Below are positions 22,011 through 36,200 of a stretch of 64,000 nt of DNA, piece after piece. The stretch lies in NCBI RefSeq assembly GCF_000471905.2, contig NW_006495273.1:7329481-7393480 (forward strand), given 5' to 3'. This DNA comes from Amborella trichopoda. Its lineage: Eukaryota; Streptophyta; Magnoliopsida; Amborellales; Amborellaceae. The position numbers were made by a program, and so were the translations under genes. Below the pieces are notes generated by a model. The model saw nothing but the letters and a program-made list of their open reading frames with translations, was not told the origin of the DNA and did no database searches. How positions within the stretch are numbered: the stretch's first letter is position 1; every line of letters begins with the position of its first letter.

Positions 22011-23327
22011 GAGAGGACAATTATGGAATAAAAAGGGACACGTAACGCAAAAATAGCGAGGGTGTTCCTCTTGCTTAATATATAATTTTAATTTTCCAAA
22101 ATGCTTCCACTTCGGACCATCAAAGTTAGAAATGAAAGTATCATTCTTAGCTTCCGATCTTGAATATTTGAAATTAAGGTTTAGAGTGTTTGACTTAAGA
22201 TCTTGAGGATCTAAAACCACCTAACTTGAAATATTTGAGAAAATGTTGATTTCGGACTTTCAAAATCTGAAGTCAAAACTTGTTTAAATGACTTTAGACT
22301 TTAAGGATTTAAAGTCATTCAACAAAACTTGACTGCAGAAGATGAAGGTATGAAGTTACATGTCTGAGTAAACCCTTGCGTTTAGAGCACAAAGGTCCAA
22401 AGTCTCAATTAAAAAAGCTTGACTTCTTATCATGAAGGTATGAGGTCACAGTTAAAAACTTGTTCAGAATGGCAATTCGAAGTCATCATTGCTTGGATAT
22501 TTAATGTCTTAAGAGAAAGCATTTTGAGAAAAATAAGAAATAAAAGTACATATATAAAAAATTCAATTCAAATTTTTGATAACATGGTCGCGGGGGACGA
22601 ACATAAATTTTCTAGACATAAAACACTAACACAATATCGTTTGTTTTCCCTCTAAATGACTTGTGTGCAGGTGTTGATCTCCCATATCATAATCATAACC
22701 CTAAGATGCTCTTGGTATCTAATTGGAAAAAGGCTATGATGATGATGATGTCTAAGATGAGTGTTCGATCAAAACACTCCGTTAATTTTTTAAATTGATT
22801 GCAAATCCTCTACAACTACACATTTAGATAATTAGAATGGCAAGTAGGGTAGTTAACTAGCTGGATCAGTCCGGACTCCAGACCTGAGCCAGGCTCAAAA
22901 CTATAAATTCAGGGCCACACCCCAAATTCATGATAATGAGCCTTGATCCCAACCCAAACCAACCAAAGAAAGAAGAGCACATTTGTCATGAATTCAGTTT
23001 GAAACTAGCCTTAGCTCGAAAGCCCCAGAGTGGCATGGGCCCATTAACAACCGTAGCTCAAGTTTGGTAATATACATCTAAACCCAACTATGATTTGATG
23101 GAGTAGTCTACCTTGCTCTTAGAAAGAGAATAGAATGATTGGCTGGGCACCATCTCCTTGTATAGAAGTCATTTTTGCCATTTGAATCGAAACCCGACAT
23201 TCCACACTGTCGAGTTGACATTTTCATGAACCTACAAAATCCACCAAAGCCCATCATATAAAAACCCCGACATTCCACATTCCCCCATATGAAACTACTC
23301 CCTTATATAAGGAAAAATATACAATGA
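22011..23327. other. no gene seen
   Basis: AT-rich DNA with a short (GAT)n near 22737. A G/C-richer stretch at 22850-23070 (AGTCCGGACTCCAGACCTGA, AGCCAGGCTC) looks like one end of a dispersed foldback element related in style to 41452-41872. Confidence 0.35.
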
Positions 23328-23532
23328 GACTGTTTACCTTTGGTACAACGTGGTCCCATTTAATGTTGACTATTAGTTGTGAAATTAAGTGATTGCATTT
23401 ATTTCATTAATCAAGCTCAAAATTCAATTTTTTTTTTTTTGAACTTTGTAACACACCCAAACTATCAGATTTCTCGATGATTATAAGTAACTGGAAACTC
23501 TTTGTACTAAAGGTAAATGGTCTCATTATATA
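23328..23532. mobile_element. MITE copy 2
   Basis: A 205-bp element with inverted ends TATACAATGAGACTGTTTAC and, on the right, AAAGGTAAATGGTCTCATTA. Its interior shares AAGCTCAAA, TTGAACTTTGT and ACACACCCAAACTATCA with copy 1. A T-run expansion (about 23427-23440) is private to this copy. Confidence 0.7.
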
Positions 23533-23789
23533 TATTCCCATATCTTGACCCTCAAAGGACTGTCTTTGTGTCCATGTTTATATGTCGTCTCCTTTAAAAA
23601 AGTGTATTAAAGATGATTTTTTGATGTGGAATTTTTAAGGTGATAATTTTGACCACCACCATGACGGAATATGAAAAAAAATAGTTTTGTAACTATAAAA
23701 TGATTATTTAAAAAGAATTTAAATGAATAGCTAAAATCTATCTAAAAATAAAGTAATATATTTTTATAATTTAAGGTTCATGGTCGTGA

Positions 23790-24435
23790 GAGGCAATATG
23801 AGGTATTGTGGTGTATTTCATTTTGCAGACGGCATAGTTTTTATCGATGAGACTTAAATCCGCGTCAACACAAAGTTAGAACTTTGGATGGATGCTCTAG
23901 AATATAAATGTTTTAAACTTAGATGGACTGAGACAATGTATATGGAATGCACATTTAGTAATAAAAAGGAGTAGAGACGAGGAAATAATTAAGATTGATG
24001 ACCAAGAAATACCAAAAAGAGCGTATTTTCAATAGCTTGGGTCGATAATAAAAGAAAACGGAGAGATTGAGGAAAATGCCTCACATAAAACTAGAGCTGG
24101 GTGGACGACGTGAGGATGTACAACCAGAGTTTTATGTGATCTCTACATGCCAATGAAGCTGAAGGAGAAGTTCTATAGAGTATCTATGATACCAACTTTG
24201 TTTTTATAGGGCAAAATGTTGGGCTGTCAAGAAACAATATACCCATTGGATGAGTATAACTGAGACAATGATGTTTATATGGATGAGTAACAAGATGGGA
24301 AAAGATATAATTTGAAATAAATACATTCAATAAAGCTTAGGTACGACTTTAATAGGTGATAAGATGGTAGAAAATAGATATAGGTAGGTAGGCCATATAT
24401 AGTATTGACCCACTGTAACATATATTAGGAGGTGT
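23790..24435 (+). pseudogene. LINE reverse-transcriptase remnant
   Basis: Plus-strand frames interrupted by stops resemble the C-terminal half of a plant non-LTR retrotransposon reverse transcriptase: F-A-D-G (23822-23833, where active enzymes have FADD), then VNTKLELWMDALE, DDQEIPK-like, INRAGW-like, MPMKLKEKFYR-like and GAKCWAVKKQ-like stretches. Many in-frame stops and the D-to-G change at the catalytic motif mean it is dead. It lies about 300 bp upstream of the separase start codon, so the insertion may form part of that gene's promoter region. Confidence 0.7.
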
Positions 24436-24743
24436 AAGCTTGGATGTAAGTAGAAGGTATTTGATAGAGCAGAATGATGAATCATGATTCGTGCAGCCAC
24501 TCCCAAATGTGAGAGTCAAGATTATTGACATATTATATTTAAAGAGAAATTTTGAAGGAACCCGCACATGAATAAAGTGCGTATGCGGACGCACCAAAAT
24601 GCGTTCCCCTTCCAAAATCCAATCCCTCCTACAGTTTTTCATCGACTCTCTCTTCAAAATTCCCTCCTAAACCTTCAAATTCCCTTATTCTATTTACGTC
24701 TCTCCCTCCCTCTCTCCCTCAAAACTCTCCACCTGCAACTCTC
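24436..24743 (+). promoter_or_regulatory. probable separase promoter and 5' leader
   Basis: Between the LINE remnant and the separase ATG. An AT-rich TATTATATTTAAAG (about 24530-24543) could serve as a TATA region about 200 bp upstream of the start codon. From 24610 the leader is C/T-rich (CTCTCCCTCCCTCTCTCCCTC), common in plant 5' leaders. No cell-cycle E2F consensus was seen. The transcript start is not determined. Confidence 0.35.
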
Positions 24744-25357
24744 ATGGAGCAACTTATCTCTACTCTACACCAAACTTCCAACTGTGCAGGCCTCTCCGAT
24801 CGCTTCTATGAATACCTCAAGCCCCTCCTCTCTCTCTCTGAATCCAATCCCTCACATCTTCGCCCTCTGGCGAAGTGCTTCGTATCCTCTCTCTCCCGAC
24901 TGCTAAAAGTTTTACCTGAAACCCTTAAAACGTGCCCATCTCCTATCACATGTGAAACCCTAGCCTGGTCCAAAGAGCTCTTCAAAATCTATGAGATGAC
25001 AATTACTTGCATTTCACGAATTTTGCCCTGTCTTGATTGGAAGCCCTATGGTCTCGATCAACAAAGGCTTCTCCTTGCTCGAAGACGCCAGATATGGGGT
25101 TATTATAATGAAGCTAAGGTTCTATGTTATCAAGTTTTAGAGGGATTGCAACCTGGTGTTACTCGGGATTTATGTCGGGATGAAGTTGGGGCTTGCTTGC
25201 TCCCGGATGAGGTGGAGAAGCACGAATCAGGGCTCGCATCTTTGATTGTCGAAACTGTTTTCTGTATTGTGAATTGTATGTATGAAAGCAAGTGTGTAGA
25301 TAGTGCGGCTTATAGGCAGATCCTGTCTCTTATTAATCTGGTCAGGCCTTGGTTGAG
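24744..25357 (+). CDS. ESP: separase exon 1
   Basis: 614 nt from ATG, residues 1-204, ending at TTGAG/GTAAG in phase 2. It encodes the N terminus (MEQLISTLHQ) through LINLVRPWLR. This start is the first ATG of the frame, after a pyrimidine-rich leader. Confidence 0.85.
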
Positions 25358-28300
25358 GTAAGAAGCATCTATGGTCTGAATCTTATGTTTACTTACTGAT
25401 TGATGCTAAGGCTAGCTGCTGGTTCCTATCTTTGATTTTTGGGCGTTAGAATGACATTCTCATTTATGCATCTCTGATTTTGTAGCTCTGTATGCATCAA
25501 TATCTGAAATCTGTTTACCTAAATAATTTACTGTGTGATCGCAATGATTCAATCACATAACCATCGGTGGTTACCTTTGATTTTAGAGCATTAGCTGGCA
25601 ACACCGATATCTTGTATTTTAGGGGACACATTTCTGCTTTTTGTCTATATCCTGCATCTGTATCTGGCATTTGTTGGAGACATAATTAACTTTATCACAT
25701 ACATATATGTGATTATCTTTGATTTTAGCAAATATGGAGGCAACAACTAGATCTTGGAATTTAGGATTCATGCACATTTTGGTTTTGTATCTATCCTGCA
25801 TCTGTATCTACTGTTTATTAGAGACATAATTAATCTGTGTGGTTGGACTTGGCTGCTTGGAAGCAACGATGGAACAAAATGGCTATATATTTCTGATTTA
25901 CTTAACTGCTGGTTCATGCCTGTACCAAATACGTTTCTGTTAATGTTGAAGGGCTTCCTATATATCCATGCTTCCCTTTGTTTCTCAAATGGAGCTGGAC
26001 ATTGCATACTCCCCTGAGTCCAAAAAAACAGAATAATTGATGGTTCCTGTTGCCTCGGTTGTTGGGGAATGTGAGTGGTGTGATGGTGGTGAAGCCTCTT
26101 CTCATAGTTTGAGCACTTCACTGGCTATATTGTTGGCTATAGATTTCTGTGTACTGATCTTTTGGGTTTGGGGAGAAGGGCCTAGGCTTAGATGTTGTGA
26201 GATGTTGATTAGATACATTTATGTTTGCCTCTTTCTCTAAACACTATCGTGGAGGGTTTGTATTGGCTTAGAGTGTCATTACGCTCAAAGAAAAGGCGGG
26301 CTAGAAGTAGAGCCATGTTTACATACACAGAGAGGAAAAGCCGCTCCTTTCTTTTTTAAATGGCCATATCTTTTTTTATTATGAAGACTAGTGGGTGGGG
26401 GGCAATTATTTGATCCGGCAAGATGAGGAGAGGAAAAGGAGGCAGAAAATGAGCTTTAAGGTTATTAGTGAAAATTAAGAGGGAGATGGACCAATGTACA
26501 AAATGGTGTTCTCCAGATTATAATATACTGGATACATGGGAGACTTTTGCAGGATTCAAGAGTGAGTAGTGATGATGTGAAATCAATTTTTGGATACATG
26601 GGAGACTTTTGCAGGATTCAAGAGTGAGTAGTGATGATGTGAAATCAATATTTACTAGTGTTTTAAAAATCGGCGAGTTGCAACGGACTCGCTCGAGTCG
26701 ACACGGGAATCGGTCATCCCGTGTTGATTCTAGTGAAATATACAAAATCGTCAGACGAGTTGCTAAAGTAAATCGTCCAGAGTCGCCGATTCTATACAGT
26801 GAACCGCTGAGTCACAACTTAAAATCGCTTCCTAAAAGCTGACGTCAGCATGCACAACGCGCGTACGCGTGGCCATGCAACAAGAACATCGTCAGGCACG
26901 GGCAGGTTTGATCCTTTTATAGTAGTCTTTCTTCCCACATGGCTTCAATGTGGGATAAATTACTACGCCTATTTTGATAGATCCGCTTGATGGTGTACGA
27001 TGGGATAAAGACTGCGTATTAATTGTATGATGGGATAAAGACTCTGCTATTAAATGAGTTAAAAAGCAGGTGTACGGGTTGGGACCATAGGTTTTAAAGA
27101 AAAAATACTGCGGTGTACGCGCGATGGTGTATGTGCGACGGTGTACACGCATCAAAAGTAAGAAGTATGCCCAATGGTAGAAATTAAATTAGATGATAAA
27201 AAAAGGAAAAATAAAATTAATAATTGGGTGCCCATCACCTCTATCTTTCACCAAAAAAATTTAAATTTACTTATCCAAAAAAACATAAAAACTCTATTAG
27301 GCTATTATCTCATGGGATTATTTTATTATATGATTAATAATTAATTAATTAGTTAATTAGGATTAAAAAATTAGTACTAGCTCATAGGATATTAAAAAAA
27401 GCAAAAAATTAATACTAATTCTAGTTTATTGAATATTAAAAAAAAAAAAAGTTTAGAGGATATTTTAAGAGAGAAAAATAACTCTAACTTATACCACTTT
27501 AGAATTATTTCAAGTTGTTTATCAATTATCCCACATTGCAAATATGAATTTTTTTAATTTATTAATAAGAAAATATTATATATTATTTGTTAATTTATTT
27601 ATATTATAAATTTTGTAATGTATTATTTTATCTTATAATTGTAAATAAAATTTTTTAAATTAGATGATATTATAAAACATTTATATTTTTATTTGTATAG
27701 TAAAATAATTATAAAATATAAAGTTATAAACCAACAACTTCAATTTTAATATATATTATTATAGTTAGTTAGGTTGTAATAATTTTGGATGAGTAAAACG
27801 AATTAATTTTTTTAATCTTATAATATGGAAGTGTTTGTAACTAGTTTACCTCACATTGCAAGTATGAATTTATTTATTTATCTTTTAATTTTATTAAAAT
27901 ATTATTGTAATTTATATTTTTAAATTCTATATTTCTATCCACACTAATTATTATATATTAGATTTATTTATTTGTGAGGGTCATACCCTTGTTTTTTGAA
28001 TCACATTTATTATAATATTGTAATTAATATTATACTAATTACAATGATAACCAAGTCTTATATTGTATTTATTAATTTATTTATTTTAATTATACAGACA
28101 GCCAGATAGAAAAACAACGTCTTAGTAATTACCTATTTTTACAAAGTAATGAAAATACGTAATGCACCACTCTTAAATTTTTTTAGAAATTAAACAACAC
28201 TATTTTTAGAGATTTTAGTGATTTTTTAAAGATTTTTTGGGACAAAAATTTCTGATTCTGATTGATTCATGATCCGAAACGTCGATTCACTGGTTCGAAT

Positions 28301-31300
28301 GGGTTTTGGGGTGCCTGATCGGGGGCACCGAACCGTTTTTTAAACCACTTATATTTATTGTTTGTGTCTATTAATTAAATTAAATAACTGTTTTCTCTAA
28401 ATTAATTAGCAGTACCTAGAACTTTTAGCACTCTAAATCGCTTGGGGCTGCCTAGCACTTTTACTAGCATGATCCCAGAATTTTTGGGTATTGGTTATTA
28501 TTTCTACATCCCCTGCTGCAATATGTTATAATGCAGTTGTGATGCAAGTCAAGAGATGGATAATTCAAACTTTAATGTTTTTTTTTTTTATTTTGATTTT
28601 CGTAGATGTAGGTAAACTTTTTATCTTTTATTGGGGTCAATTTTTAGGAATTATTGCATAAGGGTTACGATGGAATTTTATGTATTTTGTGGGTAGGGTG
28701 TTCAATTTTTATTTATTAGGATTAACTTGAGTTTTAAAATTTTGCTAGTTTTCTATTTTTGTGGGATCATAGTAGACCACAAGGGGTTCCTAATGGGTGT
28801 CCTATGTGGTTTGGGTTAAGCATGAAGGAGAATGAATTTAGGAGACTTATCTTTTAGAAAATCACATAGATGGGAAGTTTTATCTTACTAGACAAGGAGG
28901 CTTATTTTTTTAGATAATAAGTTGAAGAAGGTTATCTTTTAGAAAGATAATGAGTTTGTTCTTTTTTTTGTGGGGAGAGTTTTTAGAAGGTAAGTGGTTG
29001 TAATATAAAAAACAGCTCCATTGTAATGGGTTGTCTTTTTAATGAATGAAACAGAGTTTTTTAACAATGGAGAGAGAGAGCCTTTCTCCTTATTTTCTCT
29101 TGTGGTGCATGGTGGATGCTCGGATCCCCACATTGGTGCTCTTTTTCTTGCGATCTCTTCTCAGTCGATTGTTTTCTTTCTAAAGAACAATTGTAATATT
29201 GGTTATTGGCTGCCAGTGATAACAACTGCATTAGTTGCTATCAGAGCCCAGGTTTTCTTCAACAACAAAGCTAGGAATCTGCAACCAAGTATAGGGTTTT
29301 CTGATTTTAGGCTAAGGTTTGCCTAATAAGTCTAGACCTTGCTATTTGTTCTTTACCTAGGGTTTATGATTTGGTGAATCCATGGCAGCAAGAATAGGTT
29401 GAGGCATGAGTATTCCTATGGGTCCACCTCATGATGAGTGGGATCAGGAGATAAAGGATCTGAGTTGACAAGTTCAAGAACTTACAAGCCGGCTTGTAGG
29501 GATCGATTGTGGGTGAAATGAAGTTTTGTTCGTTCAAGATGAAGTTGAGTACAACCCTTTCCAAGATCGTGCTCTGTGGGATGAGTCGAGTAAAGAGGAA
29601 TATGATTGGAGGTATAGGTGGCACTCAAAATCCATAGATCTAAAAGTAGATATTCCTGATATTGAAGGAAAGTTGCAGCTTGAGGAGTTTATATACTGGT
29701 TAAACATAGTTGAGAGGGTCCTTGATTACAAGAATGTGTCAGAGAATACAAAGATACAATTATTGCCATTAAATTGAAGAAAAGTGCTTCGGTATAATGG
29801 GAACAGCTGAGAGCAAAGCGAGAGATAATGGGAAAGTCCAAAATTAACACTTGGGAAGATTAGAAAGAAATTAAAGAAAAAAATCTACCTGAAAATTGTC
29901 TATTGTCCCTTTATCATACGATGAATAGTCTTAGTTAGGAAAAAAAATGTTGGATTAGTACACCATCAAATTTCATCAGTTGATGGCATGAAGTGATGTG
30001 GTTGAAAGAGAAAAACTGTCCCTAGCTCACTATGTGGATGGTCCTATCTTTGATAATGATCCTATCTTCATAGCGATCCTATTTTCCATAAAAAACCAAG
30101 TGATCCTATCATAGTGATCCAATTTTGGATGAAGCATTAGATGTAAATGAAAAACTTGGAGTTCCTATCTATGATGAAGAACAAGTTACTAGGGATGGTG
30201 ATGGTGGGAATGATGGTAATGATGTGGATAGAAGTGGTACAGAGGTTGAAGAGGAGGCAATAGGGGGCATTGACTATAAAGATTTATTTTTTCTCGCCAA
30301 TGGTGGGGCTGACCTTTCCTGTTTCCAATTTGAAGATTCCATCCACAGTTGTATGCTAGCATTGTTAGTTTGTGCCAAAACCTTCAATAATTGGCTTGAG
30401 GATATTTTAGTCGAGCATCTAACCCATGGGTCCCAAGATCAAGCCCTAATGTTCATGCACAATATTCGGGTTGAGAAAGGCCTTGTGTTTAGATAAGAAT
30501 CCATGTTAACCCATTTCAAAACTCGAGGGTGAGTTTTCTCCAACAAAGGGAGAATGATGCAAATCACGAGATTGATAATTCAAAATTTGTGTTAATTTTT
30601 TTATTTTAATTTTCACATATGTGGGTAGACTTTCTATCTTTTATTGGGGTTAATTTTTAGGTATTATTGCATACTGGTTACAATGGAATTTTATTTATTT
30701 TGTGGGTAGGGTATTCAATTTTTATTTAATAAGATTAATTGAAATTTTAATGAATGTAGGAGACTTATCTTTTAGAAAATCATGTTGATAGGAGGGTTTC
30801 TCTTTTAAGATAGAGAGATTGATTTTTTTAGATAATAAGTTGAAGGTTATCTTTTAGAAAGATAAGGAGTTTGTTGTTTTCAGTTGGGAGAGTTTTTAGA
30901 AGGTAAGTGGTATTAATATAGAAACCTATGACTAATGGGTAATGTTTGTTTGGTGAATAAAACAAAGATTGTAACGAATTGAACGAAATGGAGCCTTTCT
31001 CCTAGTTTTCTCTTGTGGTGCATGTTGGAGGACGCGGATCCCCACATTGGTGCCCTTTTTATTGCACTCTCTTCTTAGTCGATTGTTGCTCTCTGTGAAA
31101 CGCGGCTTACTACTGGTTATTGGCTGCTGGTGATCACAACTGTGTCAAGTGGATTGTATCTAGTCTTTTAGGCCGTTGTTTTAAAAGGCGCTGGTTGGCC
31201 AAAAGGGGACTCACTAACTAGGCAGACACCTTGATTTCGTGGTGCCTTGTACAAACATATATGCATATATTTATCTACTTTGTGTGTGCGTGCGTGTGTT

Positions 31301-33212
31301 TAAGGATGATATGGCATCCACACAATTGCACATAACAATTTACTCTTCAATTTTTTTTATACAAATTGAATTAACTTCGATTTTTGGGCATCCACACTTC
31401 ACAATCAGGCCCACGGAAAAAAAATATAAATGTTAATTTGCAAAAAAATAAATTGATGAACATACCCCTTGAACATTTAGGAGTATTTTTGGTCAATTTA
31501 TTTTCCACAAATTATTTGCTACATCTTTTAGGTGGCCTAGAGGTGGCATACACCTGCAAAATTTCATCTGGACACTGTACTTTTCCCTGTATATATTGTA
31601 TATAGTTACATGTAAATCCATAGTATATGCAACAAACTGACAAATTATGTATATTATATAAAGTACATGTATAATCAATTGAGTATTACAAATCGGAAAA
31701 GTAAAATTCCATACAATTAATTTAAAAATTATTTCCATAATTTTATCTGGGCAATATCATTGTTTCCAATTTGGATCCCAACTCCTACAAGAGCATGAAA
31801 AAGACATTGAAAGACTTCAAATACAGGGAGATTTAACAAAAATGACTAGCCTTTATTGCCCGATCTCTTATCCTCAACGCTCTGAATGAATATTAAATTT
31901 TACAATCACCCAAGATCTATGTGTAACCTCTCTTGATACTTCACATTGAATCAACTAAAGAAAAGTTGGATGGGAAATGATTTCTCATAGTTCTTTAAAA
32001 ATTTCACAATTTGAAGTTTGGATTTTTGACTTGCAAAATGCTGAGGAAGCATCTAGGAGCAGAGTGGGGGTTAGAATGCCCCATTTGCGCCCTCTAAAAT
32101 GGTTGGAACGAACCATTTTGATTGCGAGTCGATGGTGATTATTGCCCTCAAGGACAGCATGAGATGGGCTCCTCGGCTAAGGCACGAGGCTACTGGCTCA
32201 GGCGCTTAGGCTCCTGCCCTGCCTCAAGGTGTCACTTAGGTACGTGATGTGGGTGCTTTTTATAACATTGTTGCACTAAGCATCTTTTTCCAAACTAGCT
32301 TGCTTCATAATAGTACAATTCAAAGTTAAATTTGACGTGACAAACCTAGTAATGGTTGGTCTCACATGCTCTTTTCCTTAAGGAGATATTCACATTAGTG
32401 TTAACTCCTAGACAGGGTGTTGCATCTAACTTTGGTGATTGTTTTTATTCCATTTAAAAACTCCTTTCTTAATCTTAGTATCTCTTTTAAGATCAATTTC
32501 TTGCAAAAAGCTGCTGCACTAGGGTCGGGAATTAAATGTATTTGTTTGGCTGTCTTTTGGAGAGATTTCCATCTTTGGATGTAGACGAGCTTTGTGCATC
32601 CTGTAAGTTTCATGCATGTTGTGAACACAATGTAATCATCTACAACAACCCAAATTGCTAATATGTTCTGCTTGCAATAACCTAGAGTCCTAACATTTGC
32701 CAATATGGAAAAGCTTCATGGCGCACTCTTGCATGCTCTCTACAAATGCACCTTATTCATTGTCAAAGAAAATACAAACTTTGAAGGGGATTTGGTCGAT
32801 TGCTTCAGCAAACTCATATTGGCTGAATATCAACAATCTCCTATGAATGATCTGTTTCCAAAGGTATACTTGATGACATTTTTTTGTTGAGTTTGAGTGC
32901 TAACGAAGTTCCCTTTTTATTGGAGAATCTGAATTGAATTGATTTTTCCCCTAAAGTGCTCATTGTGCAGATTGCAACTGGATTAATGGCCTCATTTGGT
33001 TCAAAATGGACAAGCAAGCCTTCCCTTTTCCTTGATATTTTAAGTTGCACATTGGAATCCTTGATCTGCAATTGCAAGGTAAGATTTTTGTTAAATTCGA
33101 CCTAATTTATTGCTTACAATGTACTGTTATGAGAATTTGACCTTATATTTTAATTATTTGGTAAGTTTTTGAGTGCATCCTTTTTGAGCTATTGCAATAT
33201 GAGGGAGCTCTC

Positions 33213-33286
<74 letters not shown>

Positions 33287-36200
33287 NNNNNNNNNNNNNN
33301 NNNNNNNNNNNNNNNNNNNNNNNNNNNNNNNNNNNNNNNNNNNNNNNNNNNNNNNNNNNNNNNNNNNNNNNNNNNNNNNNNNNNNNNNNNNNNNNNNNNN
33401 NNNNNNNNNNNNNNNNNNNNNNNNNNNNNNNNNNNNNNNNNNNNNNNNNNNNNNNNNNNNNNNNNNNNNNNNNNNNNNNNNNNNNNNNNNNNNNNNNNNN
33501 NNNNNNNNNNNNNNNNNNNNNNNNNNNNNNNNNNNNNNNNNNNNNNNNNNNNNNNNNNNNNNNNNNNNNNNNNNNNNNNNNNNNNNNNNNNNNNNNNNNN
33601 NNNNNNNNNNNNNNNNNNNNNNNNNNNNNNNNNNNNNNNNNNNNNNNNNNNNNNNNNNNNNNNNNNNNNNNNNNNNNNNNNNNNNNNNNNNNNNNNNNNN
33701 NNNNNNNNNNNNNNNNNNNNNNNNNNNNNNNNNNNNNNNNNNNNNNNNNNNNNNNNNNNNNNNNNNNNNNNNNNNNNNNNNNNNNNNNNNNNNNNNNNNN
33801 NNNNNNNNNNNNNNNNNNNNNNNNNNNNNNNNNNNNNNNNNNNNNNNNNNNNNNNNNNNNNNNNNNNNNNNNNNNNNNNNNNNNNNNNNNNNNNNNNNNN
33901 NNNNNNNNNNNNNNNNNNNNNNNNNNNNNNNNNNNNNNNNNNNNNNNNNNNNNNNNNNNNNNNNNNNNNNNNNNNNNNNNNNNNNNNNNNNNNNNNNNNN
34001 NNNNNNNNNNNNNNNNNNNNNNNNNNNNNNNNNNNNNNNNNNNNNNNNNNNNNNNNNNNNNNNNNNNNNNNNNNNNNNNNNNNNNNNNNNNNNNNNNNNN
34101 NNNNNNGAGAGAGAGAGAGATTGATTCCAGACCTTTTCAGATTGGTGTGGTAATCTATTTGTTTCACTTTATGGTTTATATACTACATCTTTAAGGTGTG
34201 ATATTGCATTAATACTCTTTATAAAGATAATATATTACATCTACATTTCCTTCTTATTATAAAATTCAGCATTGCCCCCACACTGCTCCTGCACATCAAT
34301 TTTACAACTATACCCCAATGCTGCTCCTAGATTTCACTTCCTAAGAGCTCCCCTTATGTTGTACACTGGTTTGAACCATGGATGACTTGGCCACAAGAAA
34401 CCAATGCCTGATCTTCGTCAATGCCTTAATAAGGATATCGACAATCAGATTTTTGGTTCCAACAAACTTAGCTTCAGTTTCTTGTCCTTTGGTTTTTTTC
34501 AAACAAAACATTTTTCGGTTTCTATATGTTTTGTTTTTAGGTGCCGTTTATAAGGCTGCAACCTTATCTGTGGAAGTAAACATGTCCATATATTGCGCAT
34601 TTTAGCCTTTACACCTTCAATTGTGAATCTCCCTCACCATAGCCAGGTGGCTGCTTCATCTATGCTTCTTCCTTCAAGTCATAGGGAGAAATGCATTTTC
34701 CATATCTAGTCAATGTAATGGGCAATCATTTGTAACAGCAACAGAGAATGAGTCTAATCATCCCCATTTTGACTACTTGACTGATTTGTCTTTTTTGGTC
34801 TAATCCATGCTCCTATGCATATCCTTTTTCTACAAGATGAGCTTTGAACCTTTCAATCGTTCCATCTGCCTTGTGCTTTACTTTAAACACCCATTTGGAA
34901 CCAACCACATATTTATTGGTCAACCCACTATCTCCCATGTATGGCACTCATGAAGAGCCCATATCTCTTCATTCATATTTCATAGCTTCTAAGTAGTAAT
35001 TTCTTGCCTCTCAAGCAAGCATATTTTGTATTTGTCATAAAGACTTAATGTTGAAGGGTGAATGCTTCACAACTAATTCCGTTTTCAACTGGGTTCTGAT
35101 TTGACTAGATCTTCTGACTGGGATATCTTGATCATTTGAATTGGAGGTCGACACTTGCTAATTACCTGTTACATATTCTCCAATTAACATGGGTTGTCTT
35201 CTTTCACCTCTTGCAAGTTGTTATCGCGACCTTGTATTTGGTCACTTTGAACCTCCAAATGTGTCCTTTCGTTCATTGAAGGCAGTCCAATATTTCAGCA
35301 GGTGCAGGTATGTGCTGTCTTTTATAAGTTTGCAATGGCTTATTATTATGGTTCAGACTTCTGCTGTAAGTGACCGTTGACTGTTAACGTTTGAAATAGT
35401 CAATGGGTTTTGACTGGAACTTCTCATTTGGTACATTTCTGATGACATCCTTGGAGTAGTTCCATGTTCAACCAAGGCCAGTATACCTTGCTGTGCTACT
35501 CTCAGTAGGCATTTCCAGCTCGCCGATATTAGATTCCTGGAATTTCATCTGCACCTTCAGAGGCTAGCAACCCATTCTTGACCTGTCCATCTTCCGCACT
35601 AAATGAACCTTCATCTTGCACCTCATGAGATAATAATTCGTGAATTGCTTTGATTATTATACTGATAACCGTTATACTCATCGGTGTATCCAACAAGTTG
35701 ACAAACTTCAGCCTTTGGAGAAAGTTTGTTCAGTAGGCTCTTATAAATATGCTCGTACCACATACACCCAAAGGTCCTTAGCATTGCATAGTCTGGATTC
35801 CTTCCATACAACATGAAATAAGGGGACTTTCCATCGAGAACTGTAGACGGTAGCCGATTTATAATATGTATAACAGTATGAAAGGCCTCACTCCATAACT
35901 CAAGAGGGGCTCCTCGTATGTGCATCATAGAAAGTGCAGTGTCCCCAATGTACCAAATGTTCTCTTTCAGCTGCACCGTTTTGTTCCAGTGTATCGGGGA
36001 AAAATTTCCGGTGACTTACTCCATGACCACAAAGGAACTTCATGAATTCATTGGAAGTAAATTCACCCCCACTATTACAAACTCAACAACTAGGACAACT
36101 GACTTGTCCAATGAACTAATTGGAAAAGAAAGGGAGGGAAATTGGGGAAATTGGCCCTTTACAGCAAGACTCATAAGAAATGACAAATTGCAGTGGGCTA

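Larger units (their letters stand above)
28540..31147 (+). mobile_element. internally deleted Ty3/gypsy retrotransposon
   Basis: Two related LTRs flank 1.3 kb of interior. After the left LTR comes a primer-binding site like initiator Met-tRNA (TGCTATCAGAGCC, 29236-29248). Before the right LTR lies a purine tract (AAAGGGAGAA, 30545-30554). Putative 5-bp target duplications AGTTG (28535-28539) and AGTGG (31148-31152) match at 4 of 5 bases. The interior has a broken gag (about 29382-29900) with IDLKVDIPDIEGKLQLEEFI and WLNIVERV, then stops. Protease, reverse transcriptase and integrase are absent. The element sits in the sense direction within separase intron 1. Confidence 0.8.
25358..32685 (+). 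other. separase intron 1 (7.3 kb)
   Basis: From donor GTAAGA to acceptor CCTAG, flanked by phase-matched exons. It contains a 62-bp tandem duplication, an AT-rich foldback element (26656-28350), an internally deleted gypsy element (28540-31147) and a GGCGC-ended element (31175-32272) placed almost end to end. From 25358 to 26520 nothing beyond diverged local duplications is seen (TTTGATTTTAG and CTGCATCTGTATCT recur near 25575-25810). Confidence 0.75.

Noticed and set aside
26037-26240. 67-codon plus-strand ORF in separase intron 1
   Set aside because: It does not continue the separase frame and resembles no known protein. Exon 2 at 32686 completes the exon 1 codon correctly.
33169-34194. 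Long ORFs on both strands through the GA repeat and N gap
   Set aside because: They consist of Arg-Glu or Ser-Leu dipeptide translation of (GA)n plus unknown bases. No real coding evidence exists.
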